DNA of 64,000 bases from Deferribacteraceae bacterium UBA6793 (GCA_002452405.1 DKFP01000007.1:23200-87199); one strand, 5' to 3'; shown: positions 50,574 through 59,931, numbered from the stretch's first letter. Made by a program: numbers and translations. Notes: generated by a model not told the origin, from the sequence alone.

Positions 50574-51566
50574 ATGTTTAACGGTAAAAACGTTCTGATA
50601 ACCGGAGGTACCGGCAGCTTCGGAAAGAAATTCACTGAGATTCTGCTCAAAAAATTTCAGCCCAACAGAGTGATAATATACAGCCGAGACGAACTGAAAC
50701 AGTTCGAGATGTCCATGGTGTTCAACCAGCCTTGCATGAGATATTTCATAGGCGACGTGCGGGACGGCGAAAGGCTTAAAGAGGCGATGCAGGGCGTGGA
50801 CTACGTTGTTCATGCGGCAGCGCTGAAACAGGTTCCCGCAGCGGAATATAACCCGATGGAGTGCATCAAAACCAACATACACGGCGCTGAAAACGTAATT
50901 CAGGCGGCATTGTATAACCATGTGGACAAGGTTATTGCCCTTTCAACAGACAAGGCGGCAAACCCCGTTAACCTTTACGGCGCAACAAAGCTCGCTTCTG
51001 ACAAACTTTTCATAGCCGCGAACAACATCGTCGGCAAACGCAGAAGCCGCTTTTCAGTCGTGCGCTACGGCAACGTTATAGGCAGCCGCGGTTCTGTCGT
51101 CCCTGTATTTCAGAAGATGATAAACGACGGCATTAAGGAACTCCCCATCACCGATGTCAAAATGACACGGTTTCTGATCACTCTGGCGCAGGGCGTAGGC
51201 TTTGTTTTGAAAAACTTCCAGAGGATGCAGGGCGGCGAGATATTCGTTCCTAAAATTCCTTCGATGTACATGACCGAGCTGGCGACCGCCATGGCTCCTG
51301 AGCTTCCGCAAAAGATAATCGGCATCCGCCCCGGCGAAAAACTCCATGAGACCATGTGCCCTGCGGACGATTCACACCTTACATATGAATTTAACGACCA
51401 TTATGTCATAACTCCCACTATCCAGTTTGCCTTTAAAGTGGATTTTTCAAAAAATCTGCTCGGTGAAACCGGACAAAAAGTGCCGCAAGGCTTTGAATAC
51501 AGCTCAGAAAAAAATACCGAATGGTTAAGCCATGATCAGTTCAGGGAGCTTATTAAAGAGGTGTAA
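50574..51566 (+). CDS. pseB: UDP-GlcNAc 4,6-dehydratase (inverting), PseB
   Basis: A 330-residue SDR, first step of CMP-pseudaminic acid synthesis. VLITGGTGSFGKKFTE is the nucleotide site; IIYSRDELKQFEMS, DVRDGERL, HAAALKQVPAAEYNPMEC, STDKAANPVNLYGATKLASDK and MTRFLITL are PseB hallmarks. ATG 50574 follows AGGGAG; a 32-residue upstream extension crosses the terminator and is rejected. Next gene starts one base after its stop. Confidence 0.96.
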   Translation: MFNGKNVLITGGTGSFGKKFTEILLKKFQPNRVIIYSRDELKQFEMSMVFNQPCMRYFIGDVRDGERLKEAMQGVDYVVHAAALKQVPAAEYNPMECIKTNIHGAENVIQAALYNHVDKVIALSTDKAANPVNLYGATKLASDKLFIAANNIVGKRRSRFSVVRYGNVIGSRGSVVPVFQKMINDGIKELPITDVKMTRFLITLAQGVGFVLKNFQRMQGGEIFVPKIPSMYMTELATAMAPELPQKIIGIRPGEKLHETMCPADDSHLTYEFNDHYVITPTIQFAFKVDFSKNLLGETGQKVPQGFEYSSEKNTEWLSHDQFRELIKEV

Positions 51567-52730
51567 ATGTCATTCATACCATACGGAAGGCAGAGCGTAG
51601 ACAATGACGATATAGAATCCGTTGCAGAGGTTCTGCGGTCGGACTGGCTTACGACAGGACCTAAGATAGCAGAATTTGAAAAAGTTCTGTGCGCCATCAC
51701 AGAAGCTCAATACACTGTTGTCGTAAGCAGCGGGACAGCTGCTTTACACCTTTCATCTCTCGCGCTTTTGTCTGAAAAGGACAAGGTACTTACCACGCCA
51801 AACTCATTTGCTGCAACCGCAAATTCAATCCTTTACGCTGGCGGCGAACCAGTTTTCTGCGACATAACGCCGGACGGCAACATAGACTTTGACCTCTGTG
51901 AAGAAATGATAAAAAAAGACGTCGGCATCAAAGCCATATACGCTGTGCACTTTTCCGGCAATCCTGTTTGTCAGGCAAAACTTAGATATCTCAGAGAGAC
52001 TTACGATATAAAAATACTTGAAGACTGTGCCCACTCCATAGGAGCGTCTGACAGCGGCGTTAAAGCGGGCAGCTGCACAGCCTCTGACTGTTCAGTGCTT
52101 TCGTTCCATCCTGTGAAACACCTTACAACTGGCGAGGGCGGTGCTGTCACCACCAATTCGAAAGAGATATACGAGAAGGTTTTAAAGCTGAGAACCCACG
52201 GTATCGTGCGCGACGGATTCCTCAACGACGATATGGCGTATGATTCAAAAGGCAACAGAAATCCATGGTATTACGAGATGCAGGAGCTTGGATACAACTA
52301 CCGCATAACGGATATTCAATGTGCTCTCGGCCTGTCACAGATAAAGCGGCTGGGCGGTTTCATAACACGGCGGAGGGAACTTGCGAAGCGCTACGATGCG
52401 GCGTTCGCAGCCGGAGCTGTGCGTCCGCTTTACACTTATAACGGTCGTTCATCATATCACCTTTACGTCGCTATGGCGGATTTTGAAAAACTTCCGCTTA
52501 CCAGAGCGGAGTTTTTTATGAAAATGCGCGAGCGGGGCATAGGGCTTCAGCTTCATTACATCCCTATAAATAAACAGCCGTATTACAAGGCACTTGGATA
52601 CGGAGAAGAATATACTCCGTTTATGGATGATTATTACGAACAATGTTTCTCTCTGCCTATGTATCCTTCACTGACGGACGCGGAGCAGGACATGGTTATC
52701 GAAGCCGTAATGGAGCTTATGAATGGATAG
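51567..52730 (+). CDS. pseC: UDP-4-amino-4,6-dideoxy-AltNAc transaminase, PseC
   Basis: A 387-residue PLP aminotransferase, second step of the pathway. MSFIPYGRQSVDNDDIESV, SSGTAALHL, EDCAHSIGA and PLP lysine in FHPVKHLTTGEGGAV support it; GYNYRITDIQCALGLSQIKRL and IGLQLHYIPINKQPYY are typical of PseC. It abuts pseB and overlaps pseF by eight bases. Confidence 0.96.
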   Translation: MSFIPYGRQSVDNDDIESVAEVLRSDWLTTGPKIAEFEKVLCAITEAQYTVVVSSGTAALHLSSLALLSEKDKVLTTPNSFAATANSILYAGGEPVFCDITPDGNIDFDLCEEMIKKDVGIKAIYAVHFSGNPVCQAKLRYLRETYDIKILEDCAHSIGASDSGVKAGSCTASDCSVLSFHPVKHLTTGEGGAVTTNSKEIYEKVLKLRTHGIVRDGFLNDDMAYDSKGNRNPWYYEMQELGYNYRITDIQCALGLSQIKRLGGFITRRRELAKRYDAAFAAGAVRPLYTYNGRSSYHLYVAMADFEKLPLTRAEFFMKMRERGIGLQLHYIPINKQPYYKALGYGEEYTPFMDDYYEQCFSLPMYPSLTDAEQDMVIEAVMELMNG

Positions 52731-53430
52731 GCTGCTTGCTGTGATACCGGCGAGGGGCGGAAGCAAACGCATCCCGCATAAGAACATAAAGGATTTTTAC
52801 GGAAAACCGCTGATAGCCTATTCAATTCAGGCTGCCGTCAACAGCGGACTTTTTGCCCGCGTGGCAGTGTCCACGGACGATGAGGAGATAGCCGCCGTTG
52901 CGCGGCATTACGGTGCAGAAGTGCCTTTCGTGCGCCCGAAAGAGCTTGCGGACGACTTCACCGGAACCGCTGCCGTTGTGGAACATGCCGCGGTATATTT
53001 TGAAAATCAGGGCGAAGATTATGATTTCGTCTGCACAATATACGCCACAGCGCCCTTTGTCCGCGCTGAATACATCAGAAAAGGATACGAATTACTGAAA
53101 AACAGCGATGCTGTGAACGCGTTTTCATGCGCAACCATGCCTTTTCCTGTGCAGAGAACCTTTAAAATTGATGGTAACGGCAGGGCTGAGATGTTTTTCC
53201 CTGAGTTCTATGCCGTGCGCAGTCAGGATCTGGAAGAAGCGTATCAGGACGCGGGGCAGTTTTACTGGACATGCAGAAGCAGGCAGAAACAGCATCCGGA
53301 TGCCGTTATGTTCAGCGGAGTCAGCATCCCAGTGGTGATACCCCGCTATCTAGTACAGGACATCGACACACCGGAGGACTGGAAGCGGGCGGAGTTTATG
53401 TTCGAGGCGATAAAGAGAGCAGATGGCTAA
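52723..53430 (+). CDS. pseF: Pseudaminic acid cytidylyltransferase, PseF
   Basis: A 235-residue CMP-sugar synthase. VIPARGGSKRIPHKNIKDF is the CTP-binding loop; KPLIAYSIQAAVNSGLF, VSTDDEEIAAVA and AVRSQDLEEAYQDAGQFYW follow PseF. It activates pseudaminic acid with CTP. Here it precedes pseG and pseI in the operon. Overlaps both neighbours. Confidence 0.95.
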   Translation: MDRLLAVIPARGGSKRIPHKNIKDFYGKPLIAYSIQAAVNSGLFARVAVSTDDEEIAAVARHYGAEVPFVRPKELADDFTGTAAVVEHAAVYFENQGEDYDFVCTIYATAPFVRAEYIRKGYELLKNSDAVNAFSCATMPFPVQRTFKIDGNGRAEMFFPEFYAVRSQDLEEAYQDAGQFYWTCRSRQKQHPDAVMFSGVSIPVVIPRYLVQDIDTPEDWKRAEFMFEAIKRADG

Positions 53431-54361
53431 GGTTATCATAAGGGCGGATTCGTCCTATGAAAAGGGCATCGGGCACATAATGCGCGATCTGGTGCTGGCG
53501 GAGCAGTTCGACGATGTTCTGTTCGCCGTGCGGGAACTGGAAGGCAGCATAAACCACAGAATATCCGAGGCGGGTTATCCTTTCGAACTGCTGTCTGGCG
53601 GCAGTGCGGAGGAGCTTGCACAGCTTATAAAAAAACATGGCGCAGATACGCTTGTCATAGATAATTACGATATCGGTTACGATTACGAAAAGCGGATAAA
53701 GGAGCTTACGGACGTAAGACTTATCTGTCTGGACGATTACTATGAAAAACATTTCTGCGACGTGCTTTTAAGCCCGAATATGTCCGCCGACCCTGAAAGG
53801 TATAAAGAACTTGTGCCGGACGGCTGCGAACTCAGATGCGGCATGAAACACGTTCTGGTGCGTCGCGAGCTGAGAGATGCGCGTGTGGCGGGCTATAAGC
53901 GCATAAAAGGCAGGGTTTTCGTCGCTATGGGCGGCGCGGACTCGTATAACATGAATATCAGCATTATGGAACAGATTGCGAAGGTTCCGGAACTCACCGC
54001 CGACGTGGTTACGACTTCTGCAAACGGGCGGCTGGAGGAACTGAGGGAATATGTTGCGGGAAAGAACGGCGTAAGTCTGCACGTTGATTCGGAAAGCGTA
54101 GGCAAACTTATGGCTGCCGCTGATTTCGGCGTGATAACCGCCAGTGTGACCGCGAACGAGGCTGTCTTCATGGGACTGCCGTTCGTCGCCGTAAAGGTTG
54201 CAGAAAACCAGCATGAAATATATAATTATCTGAAATCCAAAGGCTTTTTATGCGCTGAAAAAGACAGTATAGAGAAGCTGCCGGATTTTTTAAAGCAGCT
54301 TTCATCCCATCGGCGGAGATATGAGGAAATAACCCTGAAAGTTTCGGAGAGCGGAATATGA
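53423..54361 (+). CDS. pseG: UDP-2,4-diacetamido-trideoxy-altropyranose hydrolase, PseG
   Basis: A 312-residue GT-B fold hydrolase that releases the sugar from UDP. IIRADSSYEKGIGHIMRDL is the PseG start with the catalytic His region; LVIDNYDIGYDYEKRI, LLSPNM and AMGGADSYNMN, AADFGVITASVTANEAVFMG are the nucleotide-site motifs. Overlaps pseF by eight bases and pseI by four. Confidence 0.93.
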   Translation: MAKVIIRADSSYEKGIGHIMRDLVLAEQFDDVLFAVRELEGSINHRISEAGYPFELLSGGSAEELAQLIKKHGADTLVIDNYDIGYDYEKRIKELTDVRLICLDDYYEKHFCDVLLSPNMSADPERYKELVPDGCELRCGMKHVLVRRELRDARVAGYKRIKGRVFVAMGGADSYNMNISIMEQIAKVPELTADVVTTSANGRLEELREYVAGKNGVSLHVDSESVGKLMAAADFGVITASVTANEAVFMGLPFVAVKVAENQHEIYNYLKSKGFLCAEKDSIEKLPDFLKQLSSHRRRYEEITLKVSESGI

Positions 54362-55386
54362 ATGTTTTTGAGATAAACGGAAGAAAGATAGGCGAAGGGT
54401 TCCCCGTGTATGTGATTGCGGAAATAGGTAGCAACCACAACGGCGACTACAACATTGCCCTTGAGATGATAGACAGGGCAAAAGAGGCGGGCTGTGACGC
54501 TGTGAAGTTCCAGACCTTCCGCGCGAAAGACCACTACTCCGTGTATACCCCGCTCCATTCGAAATATGACAAAAATATCCACGAACTTATAAAGGAACTT
54601 GAGATAGACCGCGGGTGGCACGCAAAGCTGAAAAAATATTGCGACAGCAAAGGAATAGATTTCTTCACATCCCCTTGCGACAGGGAATCTGTGGACGAGA
54701 TGAAGGCTCTCGGCTGCGGAGTTTTAAAGGTCGCATCGTTCGATATGACGGACGTTACCCTTGTCGGATACATGGCGAAGACCGGGCTTGGGGTTATACT
54801 CTCCACGGGGCTTGCAACCATTGGCGATATAGAGAACGCTGTGAACGCCTGCCGTAGAACAGGAAACGGCAACTTCGCACTGCTCCAGTGCACTTCGTTG
54901 TATCCGGCACCTGCGCACCTTTCAAATCTGCGAGCAATGGATACCATGGCTCGTGCATTCGGCTGTGTCACGGGTTATTCCGATCACACCATGGGCGACC
55001 ATATCCCCATTGCGGCGGTTGCCATGGGCGCGAAGATAATAGAGAAGCATTTCACCCTGAGCCGCGTTATGAAGGGTCCCGACCATCCGTTTGCCATGGA
55101 ACCGGACGAGCTGAAAGCCATGGTAGAGAAGATACGCGACGTTGAACAGGCATCCGGCGACGGTATGAAGAACGGTGCGCGGGACGAGGAAAAGGAGAAT
55201 TTCAGCCTCCGCCGCAGCATCATAGCTGCAAAGGATATTGCGGAGGGCAGCGTTATAACAGAGGACGACATAGTAATAAAACGCCCCGGATACGGTATTC
55301 TGCCGCAGTTTCGCGATATCGTGACTGGCAGAACGGCAAAAAGGGATATAAAGGCGGATGAATGGATAACGTGGGAGATGATATGA
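54358..55386 (+). CDS. pseI: Pseudaminic acid synthase, PseI
   Basis: A 342-residue NeuB-type enzyme that condenses the hexose with phosphoenolpyruvate. VIAEIGSNHNGDYNIALEMI, AVKFQTFRAKDHYS, FFTSPCDRESVDEM, VLKVASFDMTD, LSTGLATIGDIENAV, GYSDHTMGDHIPIAAVAMGA and EKHFTLSR are NeuB motifs; a C-terminal antifreeze-like SAF domain (RRSIIAAKDIAEGSVI) closes it. Its stop overlaps the ATP-grasp start. Confidence 0.96.
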   Translation: MNVFEINGRKIGEGFPVYVIAEIGSNHNGDYNIALEMIDRAKEAGCDAVKFQTFRAKDHYSVYTPLHSKYDKNIHELIKELEIDRGWHAKLKKYCDSKGIDFFTSPCDRESVDEMKALGCGVLKVASFDMTDVTLVGYMAKTGLGVILSTGLATIGDIENAVNACRRTGNGNFALLQCTSLYPAPAHLSNLRAMDTMARAFGCVTGYSDHTMGDHIPIAAVAMGAKIIEKHFTLSRVMKGPDHPFAMEPDELKAMVEKIRDVEQASGDGMKNGARDEEKENFSLRRSIIAAKDIAEGSVITEDDIVIKRPGYGILPQFRDIVTGRTAKRDIKADEWITWEMI

Positions 55387-56315
55387 GAAAAAAACTGCTT
55401 ATTTCCGGTGCCGGCGGGTCTCTTTTTCCGTATCTTACTGATGTATTGTCGGAAAAATACGACCTTATCCTGACGGACAGCAATGAGCTGGTGAAAAAAC
55501 TCTATCCCGAAAGGGATACCCGCATAGTTCCGAAAGTTGTTGACCCGTCTTTTGCACGGGTTATGACAGACATAATAAAGAATGATGGCGTTGATTACTA
55601 TATCCCACTGATAGATGAAGAGATTCTTATTGCGCACAAGGTCGCGGCCGGCTGCGGTGTAAGGGTGCTTGCGCCTGCGCCTGAGTTTGTGAGCCTGTGC
55701 CTCGACAAACTGGAGCTGATGAAAGCCCTTGCAGAGTGCGGAATTTCAGTTATCCCTACGGAAACCGCTGACAGATATGACGGATCATACGGGTTTCCGC
55801 TGTTTCTGAAACCGAAAACGGGCAGAGGCAGCCGCGGAGCCATGAAAATATGCAGTCAGGCGGCGTTTGACGCCTATTTCGTGCTGGAAAACTATACTAA
55901 AGAAGAGGTGCTCGTTCAGCCTTATATCGGCGGGCAGGAATACACGGTGAGCGTGACGGCGAACAGCATCAACAGGCTGATTTCTGTTGTACCGAAAATA
56001 GTTTATCTGAAACAGGGCATAACGAAACATGCCGCCGGAGTGCACCACGATGGCATTGAATCGCTTTGCAGGAAAATCGTTGAAATCTTCGCCCCGTGCG
56101 GGTCTTTCAACGTTCAGCTAAAAGAGGACGGAGGAAAACTGCATATATTCGAGATAAACCCCAGATATTCAACTACGCTGGTGCTCAGCATCGCCTGCGG
56201 AATTAACGAGATAGACCTGAATATTGAGCACTTTGAAGATATAAACGCGCCATATATTGCGGAATTTAAGAGCGTCGGACTGATAAGACGCACGGAGAGC
56301 GTTTTTTATGAGTGA
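55383..56315 (+). CDS. ATP-grasp ligase in the pseudaminic acid operon
   Basis: A 310-residue enzyme with the carbamoyl-phosphate-synthase-like ATP-grasp plan: a Rossmann-like preATP part (LLISGAGGSLFPYLTDVL), DKLELMKALAECGI, ATP-binding FPLFLKPKTGRGSRGAM, VLVQPYIGGQEYTVSV, and the metal site HIFEINPRYSTTL. Such ligases join a carboxylate to an amine with ATP. Start ATG 55383 overlaps the pseI stop. Not a known pse gene; with the deacetylase downstream it could attach an acyl or amino acid group to the sugar. Role inferred. Confidence 0.8.
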   Translation: MRKKLLISGAGGSLFPYLTDVLSEKYDLILTDSNELVKKLYPERDTRIVPKVVDPSFARVMTDIIKNDGVDYYIPLIDEEILIAHKVAAGCGVRVLAPAPEFVSLCLDKLELMKALAECGISVIPTETADRYDGSYGFPLFLKPKTGRGSRGAMKICSQAAFDAYFVLENYTKEEVLVQPYIGGQEYTVSVTANSINRLISVVPKIVYLKQGITKHAAGVHHDGIESLCRKIVEIFAPCGSFNVQLKEDGGKLHIFEINPRYSTTLVLSIACGINEIDLNIEHFEDINAPYIAEFKSVGLIRRTESVFYE

Positions 56316-57132
56316 AACCCTTGTCGTCGGCGGCAGCGGATACATAGGTCGCCATATGCGTAAGGTATTACCGGAATTTACTTATCTTTCAAGCTCGGAT
56401 ATGAATATACTGAGCCGCAAATCCGTTATGGAATATCTCGACGGCAAAGATGTCGGACTGTGCATAATTCTTGCAGCGGCAATAAGTTACGACAGAACTG
56501 CGGACATAACGAAAGAACCGTTCCTGACGAATGTAGCCGGGCTTGATATCCTCCTTTCGGAGCTTAAAAAGCGGGATGTAAAAATAATATATTTCAGCAG
56601 CATGACCGTCTATTCACCTGATAATTCGGGCGCCACGGACGAGAACGGGCTTATTGCACCGATGCACGGTTACGGGCTTTCAAAGCTGTACGCCGAACAG
56701 ATGCTGCGTTTTCATAACATGCCGACAGCTGTTCTGCGCATACCCGGTGTTTACGGCGGCGACAGACACGGCGGATATATTCATAATGCTGTCAGAAAGA
56801 TATCCTCCGGAGAACCATTCGAGCCGGATTTCACAAACATGGGCTATTGGTGCACGATACACATCGACGACCTTTTGCATATGCTGATATCTTTCATTCA
56901 CACGTACACTTATGAAAAGCGTTATGAGATATTTAATTTTTCATACGGCGAGGATACCGACCCTCTGGCAACGGCCATTTTCATCAAAAAATTTCTTAAA
57001 TCAGAATCGGATATACGGCATATAGGCAGTTATTCAAAGTTCTATCTCACCAGCGGCAGGCTGGATAACGGTTGCCGCCCACTTATGAGATATTACGACA
57101 GACTTTCAAAATATATCAGAGAGATAGCATGA
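56308..57132 (+). CDS. NAD-dependent epimerase/dehydratase in the pse operon
   Basis: A 274-residue SDR, shorter than nucleotide-sugar dehydratases. GGSGYIGRHMRKVLP is the coenzyme site; the active site reads FSSMTVYSP with YGLSKLYAEQ (YxxxK). LRIPGVYGGDRHGGYI and TIHIDDLLHMLI follow the dTDP-rhamnose-reductase-like pattern. Overlaps the ATP-grasp gene by eight bases and the phosphoesterase by four. Likely a reductase or epimerase acting on the pathway sugar; not a standard pse gene. Confidence 0.82.
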   Translation: MSETLVVGGSGYIGRHMRKVLPEFTYLSSSDMNILSRKSVMEYLDGKDVGLCIILAAAISYDRTADITKEPFLTNVAGLDILLSELKKRDVKIIYFSSMTVYSPDNSGATDENGLIAPMHGYGLSKLYAEQMLRFHNMPTAVLRIPGVYGGDRHGGYIHNAVRKISSGEPFEPDFTNMGYWCTIHIDDLLHMLISFIHTYTYEKRYEIFNFSYGEDTDPLATAIFIKKFLKSESDIRHIGSYSKFYLTSGRLDNGCRPLMRYYDRLSKYIREIA

Positions 57133-57848
57133 TATTTGTTATCGGCGACGTTCACGGCGAGATATCAAAACTGGAATCGCTGCTGAAAAATATTGCCGAT
57201 ATTGATAAAAATCCGCAATACGTCTTCATTGGCGACTGCATAAACAAGGGCGAAGACTCTAAGGCTGTGCTTGATATGCTGATAACCATGAAAAACTCAG
57301 TGTTTCTCATGGGGAATCACGAATATTACTATCTTTCCTATCTGAAAGATGGTTCCTGTATGGATAAACTGCTGAAATACGGTTTAAAAAGCACGTTTAT
57401 TGACCTTAAAATGACGTTGGATACCGTAAACGAGCTATTATATCAGCCTTACAGGGCATATTTTGATAATTTAAAGAAGTTTTATGAGACCGAAGAGTAT
57501 TTCATATGCCACAGCGGGCTTCCTGCGGACTGTTACGATATTGCACCGGAAAATATTCCCACGGAAAAATACATCCACAACAGATACGATTTCCTGAGCA
57601 ATATGAACAGAATAAGGGGTAAAAAGATAATATTCGGTCATACAGGTTTCTTCCATGTTTATGTGGATGATGCTAAGATAGGGCTGGACACCTCCGCAGT
57701 TTATATCAGGGAAAACCCTCTGACCGCCTTTTGCACGGACGAAGGCTTTTTTATAGACAGCTGCGGCGGCTTGTACAGACCGGAAGACGTGAAAACGTGT
57801 CCGTCCATACCGAGAAAAGAACCTTACAGATACGGAGATGCAAAATGA
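57129..57848 (+). CDS. Calcineurin-like metallophosphoesterase
   Basis: A 239-residue phosphoesterase. FVIGDVHGEISKLESLL (DxH), FIGDCINKGEDSKAVLDML (GDxxxxG), LMGNHEYYYL (GNHE), FICHSGLP and KIIFGHTGF provide the di-metal ligands; the form is that of Ser/Thr-phosphatase-like bacterial enzymes. ATG 57129 overlaps the SDR stop; I reject the longer frame. In an operon for sugar synthesis it might hydrolyse a sugar or nucleotide phosphate, but the substrate is not visible. Confidence 0.85.
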   Translation: MIFVIGDVHGEISKLESLLKNIADIDKNPQYVFIGDCINKGEDSKAVLDMLITMKNSVFLMGNHEYYYLSYLKDGSCMDKLLKYGLKSTFIDLKMTLDTVNELLYQPYRAYFDNLKKFYETEEYFICHSGLPADCYDIAPENIPTEKYIHNRYDFLSNMNRIRGKKIIFGHTGFFHVYVDDAKIGLDTSAVYIRENPLTAFCTDEGFFIDSCGGLYRPEDVKTCPSIPRKEPYRYGDAK

Positions 57849-58525
57849 CAAAGAAGATACTCATAGTTGCCGCCCATCCCGACGACGAGGTTCTGGGCTG
57901 TTTCGGCACCGTTGCGCGGCTGATAGAAGAGGGCTGCGAGGCGTACACGCTGATTCTGGGCGAGGGCAAGACCAGTCGCGATGACAGCAGGAACGCCGCC
58001 GCAAAAAAGGACGAAATCGCGGCTCTTAATAATGAGATGGAACAGGCTAACAGCCTGATAGGCATAAAAAAGGTTTTTACCGCCGGACTGCCGGACAACA
58101 GGTTCGACAGTGTTGACCTGCTGGATGTTGTGAAGGCGGTGATTAAAGTTAAGGATGAAATTCAGCCGGAAGTGGTGTTCACCCACTACGCCAACGACCT
58201 GAATGTTGACCACAGAGTCACTTACAACGCCGTGCTGACGGCTTGCAGACCCATGGAGAGTGAAACCGTGAAAGAGATATACTCTTTCGAGGTACTCTCC
58301 TCCACTGAGTGGAACTATCCGCTGAGCTTTTCGCCGGACACCTATTTCGACATATCCGGTACAATAGCGAAAAAGAAAGAGGCAATGGCTCTTTATGCTT
58401 CCGAAATAAGGGATTTTCCGCATCCCAGAAGTGTTGAAGGGATAGAGCTGAACGCCCGCTGGCATGGAATGCGTACAGGGCTTGCATATGCAGAGGCGTT
58501 TAAAACTGTCAGAGTGATAAGGTAA
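57845..58525 (+). CDS. PIG-L (LmbE) family deacetylase
   Basis: A 226-residue zinc de-N-acetylase. AAHPDDEVLGCFGT is the AHPDDE zinc site with catalytic Asp, and NDLNVDHRVTYNAV gives the HxxDH-type third ligand. Relatives remove N-acetyl from GlcNAc derivatives. In this operon the natural substrate would be a nucleotide-linked or free intermediate of pseudaminic acid, leaving a free amine that the ATP-grasp ligase could re-acylate. ATG 57845 overlaps the phosphoesterase stop; pseH starts at its stop. Confidence 0.88.
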   Translation: MTKKILIVAAHPDDEVLGCFGTVARLIEEGCEAYTLILGEGKTSRDDSRNAAAKKDEIAALNNEMEQANSLIGIKKVFTAGLPDNRFDSVDLLDVVKAVIKVKDEIQPEVVFTHYANDLNVDHRVTYNAVLTACRPMESETVKEIYSFEVLSSTEWNYPLSFSPDTYFDISGTIAKKKEAMALYASEIRDFPHPRSVEGIELNARWHGMRTGLAYAEAFKTVRVIR

Positions 58526-58989
58526 TGACGGAACTGATAAATTTCACGGAGCTTACCTATGCGGATAAAATGACAGTCCTCTCATGGCGAAACGACGAGA
58601 GGATAAGGTTCAATATGTATTCATCTGATACAATAGAAGAATCCGTTCATCTTGCCTTCATCGAATCGCTTCGTGATGCTACCGACAGGGAATATTTCCT
58701 TGTCAGACAGGACGGAGAACCTGTTGGTTGTATATATTTTACTGATATAACGGATAAAAACGCAGTTATGGGTATTTATGCATCGCCTGATACGAAAGGT
58801 GTCGGCAGGCTGCTTATGGACGCGCTTTTGTCATATGCTTTTGACTGTCTGCATGTGGATATGGTAACTTCGGAAGTTTTTGCAGATAATGAGCGTGCAC
58901 ACAGTCTTTATGAAAAGTACGGTTTCACAGACGTTTCAGAGAAAACCGTCAACGGAAGAAGAGTAAAAATAATGGAGCTGAATAAATAA
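58525..58989 (+). CDS. pseH: UDP-4-amino-4,6-dideoxy-AltNAc N-acetyltransferase, PseH
   Basis: A 154-residue GNAT. INFTELTYADKMTVLSWRNDERI is the PseH N-terminal pattern; MGIYASPDTKGVGRLLMDALL is the acetyl-CoA loop, and SEVFADNERAHSLYEKYGF the last conserved stretch. It acetylates the 4-amino group between PseC and PseG. Start overlaps the PIG-L stop (TAATG). Being separated from pseB-I by four other genes yet in the same run supports one transcript. Confidence 0.92.
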   Translation: MTELINFTELTYADKMTVLSWRNDERIRFNMYSSDTIEESVHLAFIESLRDATDREYFLVRQDGEPVGCIYFTDITDKNAVMGIYASPDTKGVGRLLMDALLSYAFDCLHVDMVTSEVFADNERAHSLYEKYGFTDVSEKTVNGRRVKIMELNK

Positions 58990-58991
58990 TC

Positions 58992-59789
58992 ATGAAAATA
59001 GTTAGCTTTAATGTCAATAGTATACGAACAAGACTTCATCAGATTCAGAAGCTAATCGACAGACATTCACCTGATATAATAGGTTTACAGGAAACTAAGG
59101 TGCAGGACCATGAGTTTCCCGTGGCGGATATAAACGCCATGGGGTACCACGTGGAGTTCACCGGACAGAAGACCCATTACGGTGTCGCCGTTATGTCGAA
59201 AGTTGAGCCTGTAAAGGTACAGAAGAACTTTCCGTCGGATGGCGAAGATGCACAGAAACGTATGCTCATGTGTGCATATGATAATATCATTTTTGTGAAC
59301 GGCTATTTTCCGCAGGGCGAGAGCAGGGACCATGCGATTAAATTTCCTGCTAAGGCAAAGTTTTATGCTGATATGTCAAACTATCTGGAGAGCTGCTGTG
59401 CACAAGGTACTGATGTCGTTCTGGTGGGTGATATGAACGTTGCTCCCACGGATTTTGATATAGGCATCGGCGAGCAGAACGCAAAAAGGTGGCTGAAAGA
59501 GGGCAAAACCAGCTTTCTGCCGGAGGAGCGTGAGTGGTTTGAAAAGATGTGCGGATGCGGTATTAAAGACGTTTACAGAGGACTACACCCTGAAAGCAAA
59601 GAGTTTTTCAGCTGGTTTGATTACAGAAGCAAAGGTTTTGAGGCGGAACCGAAACGCGGACTACGCATCGACCATATCCTTGCAACGGAAGGGCTTGCGT
59701 CAAGATGCGTTGCCGCCGGAATAGATTATGATATCAGAGGCATGGAAAAACCTTCAGACCATGCGCCTGTGTGGGCGGAGTTTAAATAG
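58992..59789 (+). CDS. xth: Exodeoxyribonuclease III
   Basis: A 265-residue AP endonuclease/exonuclease. KIVSFNVNSIRTRLHQI, IIGLQETKVQDHEFP (catalytic Glu), ILVGDMNVAPTDFDIG-like VLVGDMNVAPTDFD, YRGLHPE, FSWFDYR and RIDHILATEGL, KPSDHAPVWAEF are hallmarks. It cuts abasic sites in DNA repair. Two bases after pseH, perhaps by chance. A hairpin and repeat follow. Confidence 0.96.
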   Translation: MKIVSFNVNSIRTRLHQIQKLIDRHSPDIIGLQETKVQDHEFPVADINAMGYHVEFTGQKTHYGVAVMSKVEPVKVQKNFPSDGEDAQKRMLMCAYDNIIFVNGYFPQGESRDHAIKFPAKAKFYADMSNYLESCCAQGTDVVLVGDMNVAPTDFDIGIGEQNAKRWLKEGKTSFLPEEREWFEKMCGCGIKDVYRGLHPESKEFFSWFDYRSKGFEAEPKRGLRIDHILATEGLASRCVAAGIDYDIRGMEKPSDHAPVWAEFK

Positions 59790-59815
59790 AGCATTTAATG
59801 TATGCAATTTCATAT

Positions 59816-59844
59816 TGCTCCCTCCTTTGAAAAAGGGAGGAGCA
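59816..59844. terminator. Long hairpin after xth
   Basis: TGCTCC..CTCCTTT pairs with AAAGGG..GGAGCA, giving a 13-position stem with one mismatch and one G-U pair and a three-base loop. No T-run follows, so it may be part of the adjacent dispersed repeat or a processing hairpin rather than a classical terminator. Confidence 0.5.
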
Positions 59845-59849
59845 GGATA

Positions 59850-59931
59850 GATTGCCGCGTCGCAGGTGCTCCTTGCGAAGACGGAAAAGACATACGTCTC
59901 TGCGAACACCAAAGGGGTGAAGCAGTCTCAG
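59850..59931. repeat. Dispersed intergenic repeat, copy E (inverted orientation)
   Basis: GATTGCCGCGTCGC at the left, CTTGCGAAGACG and ACGTCTCTGCGAAC in the middle, and GTGAAGCAGTCTCAG at the right: the reverse of the A-D orientation. It lies between xth and the transglutaminase-like gene, next to the hairpin. Confidence 0.65.
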
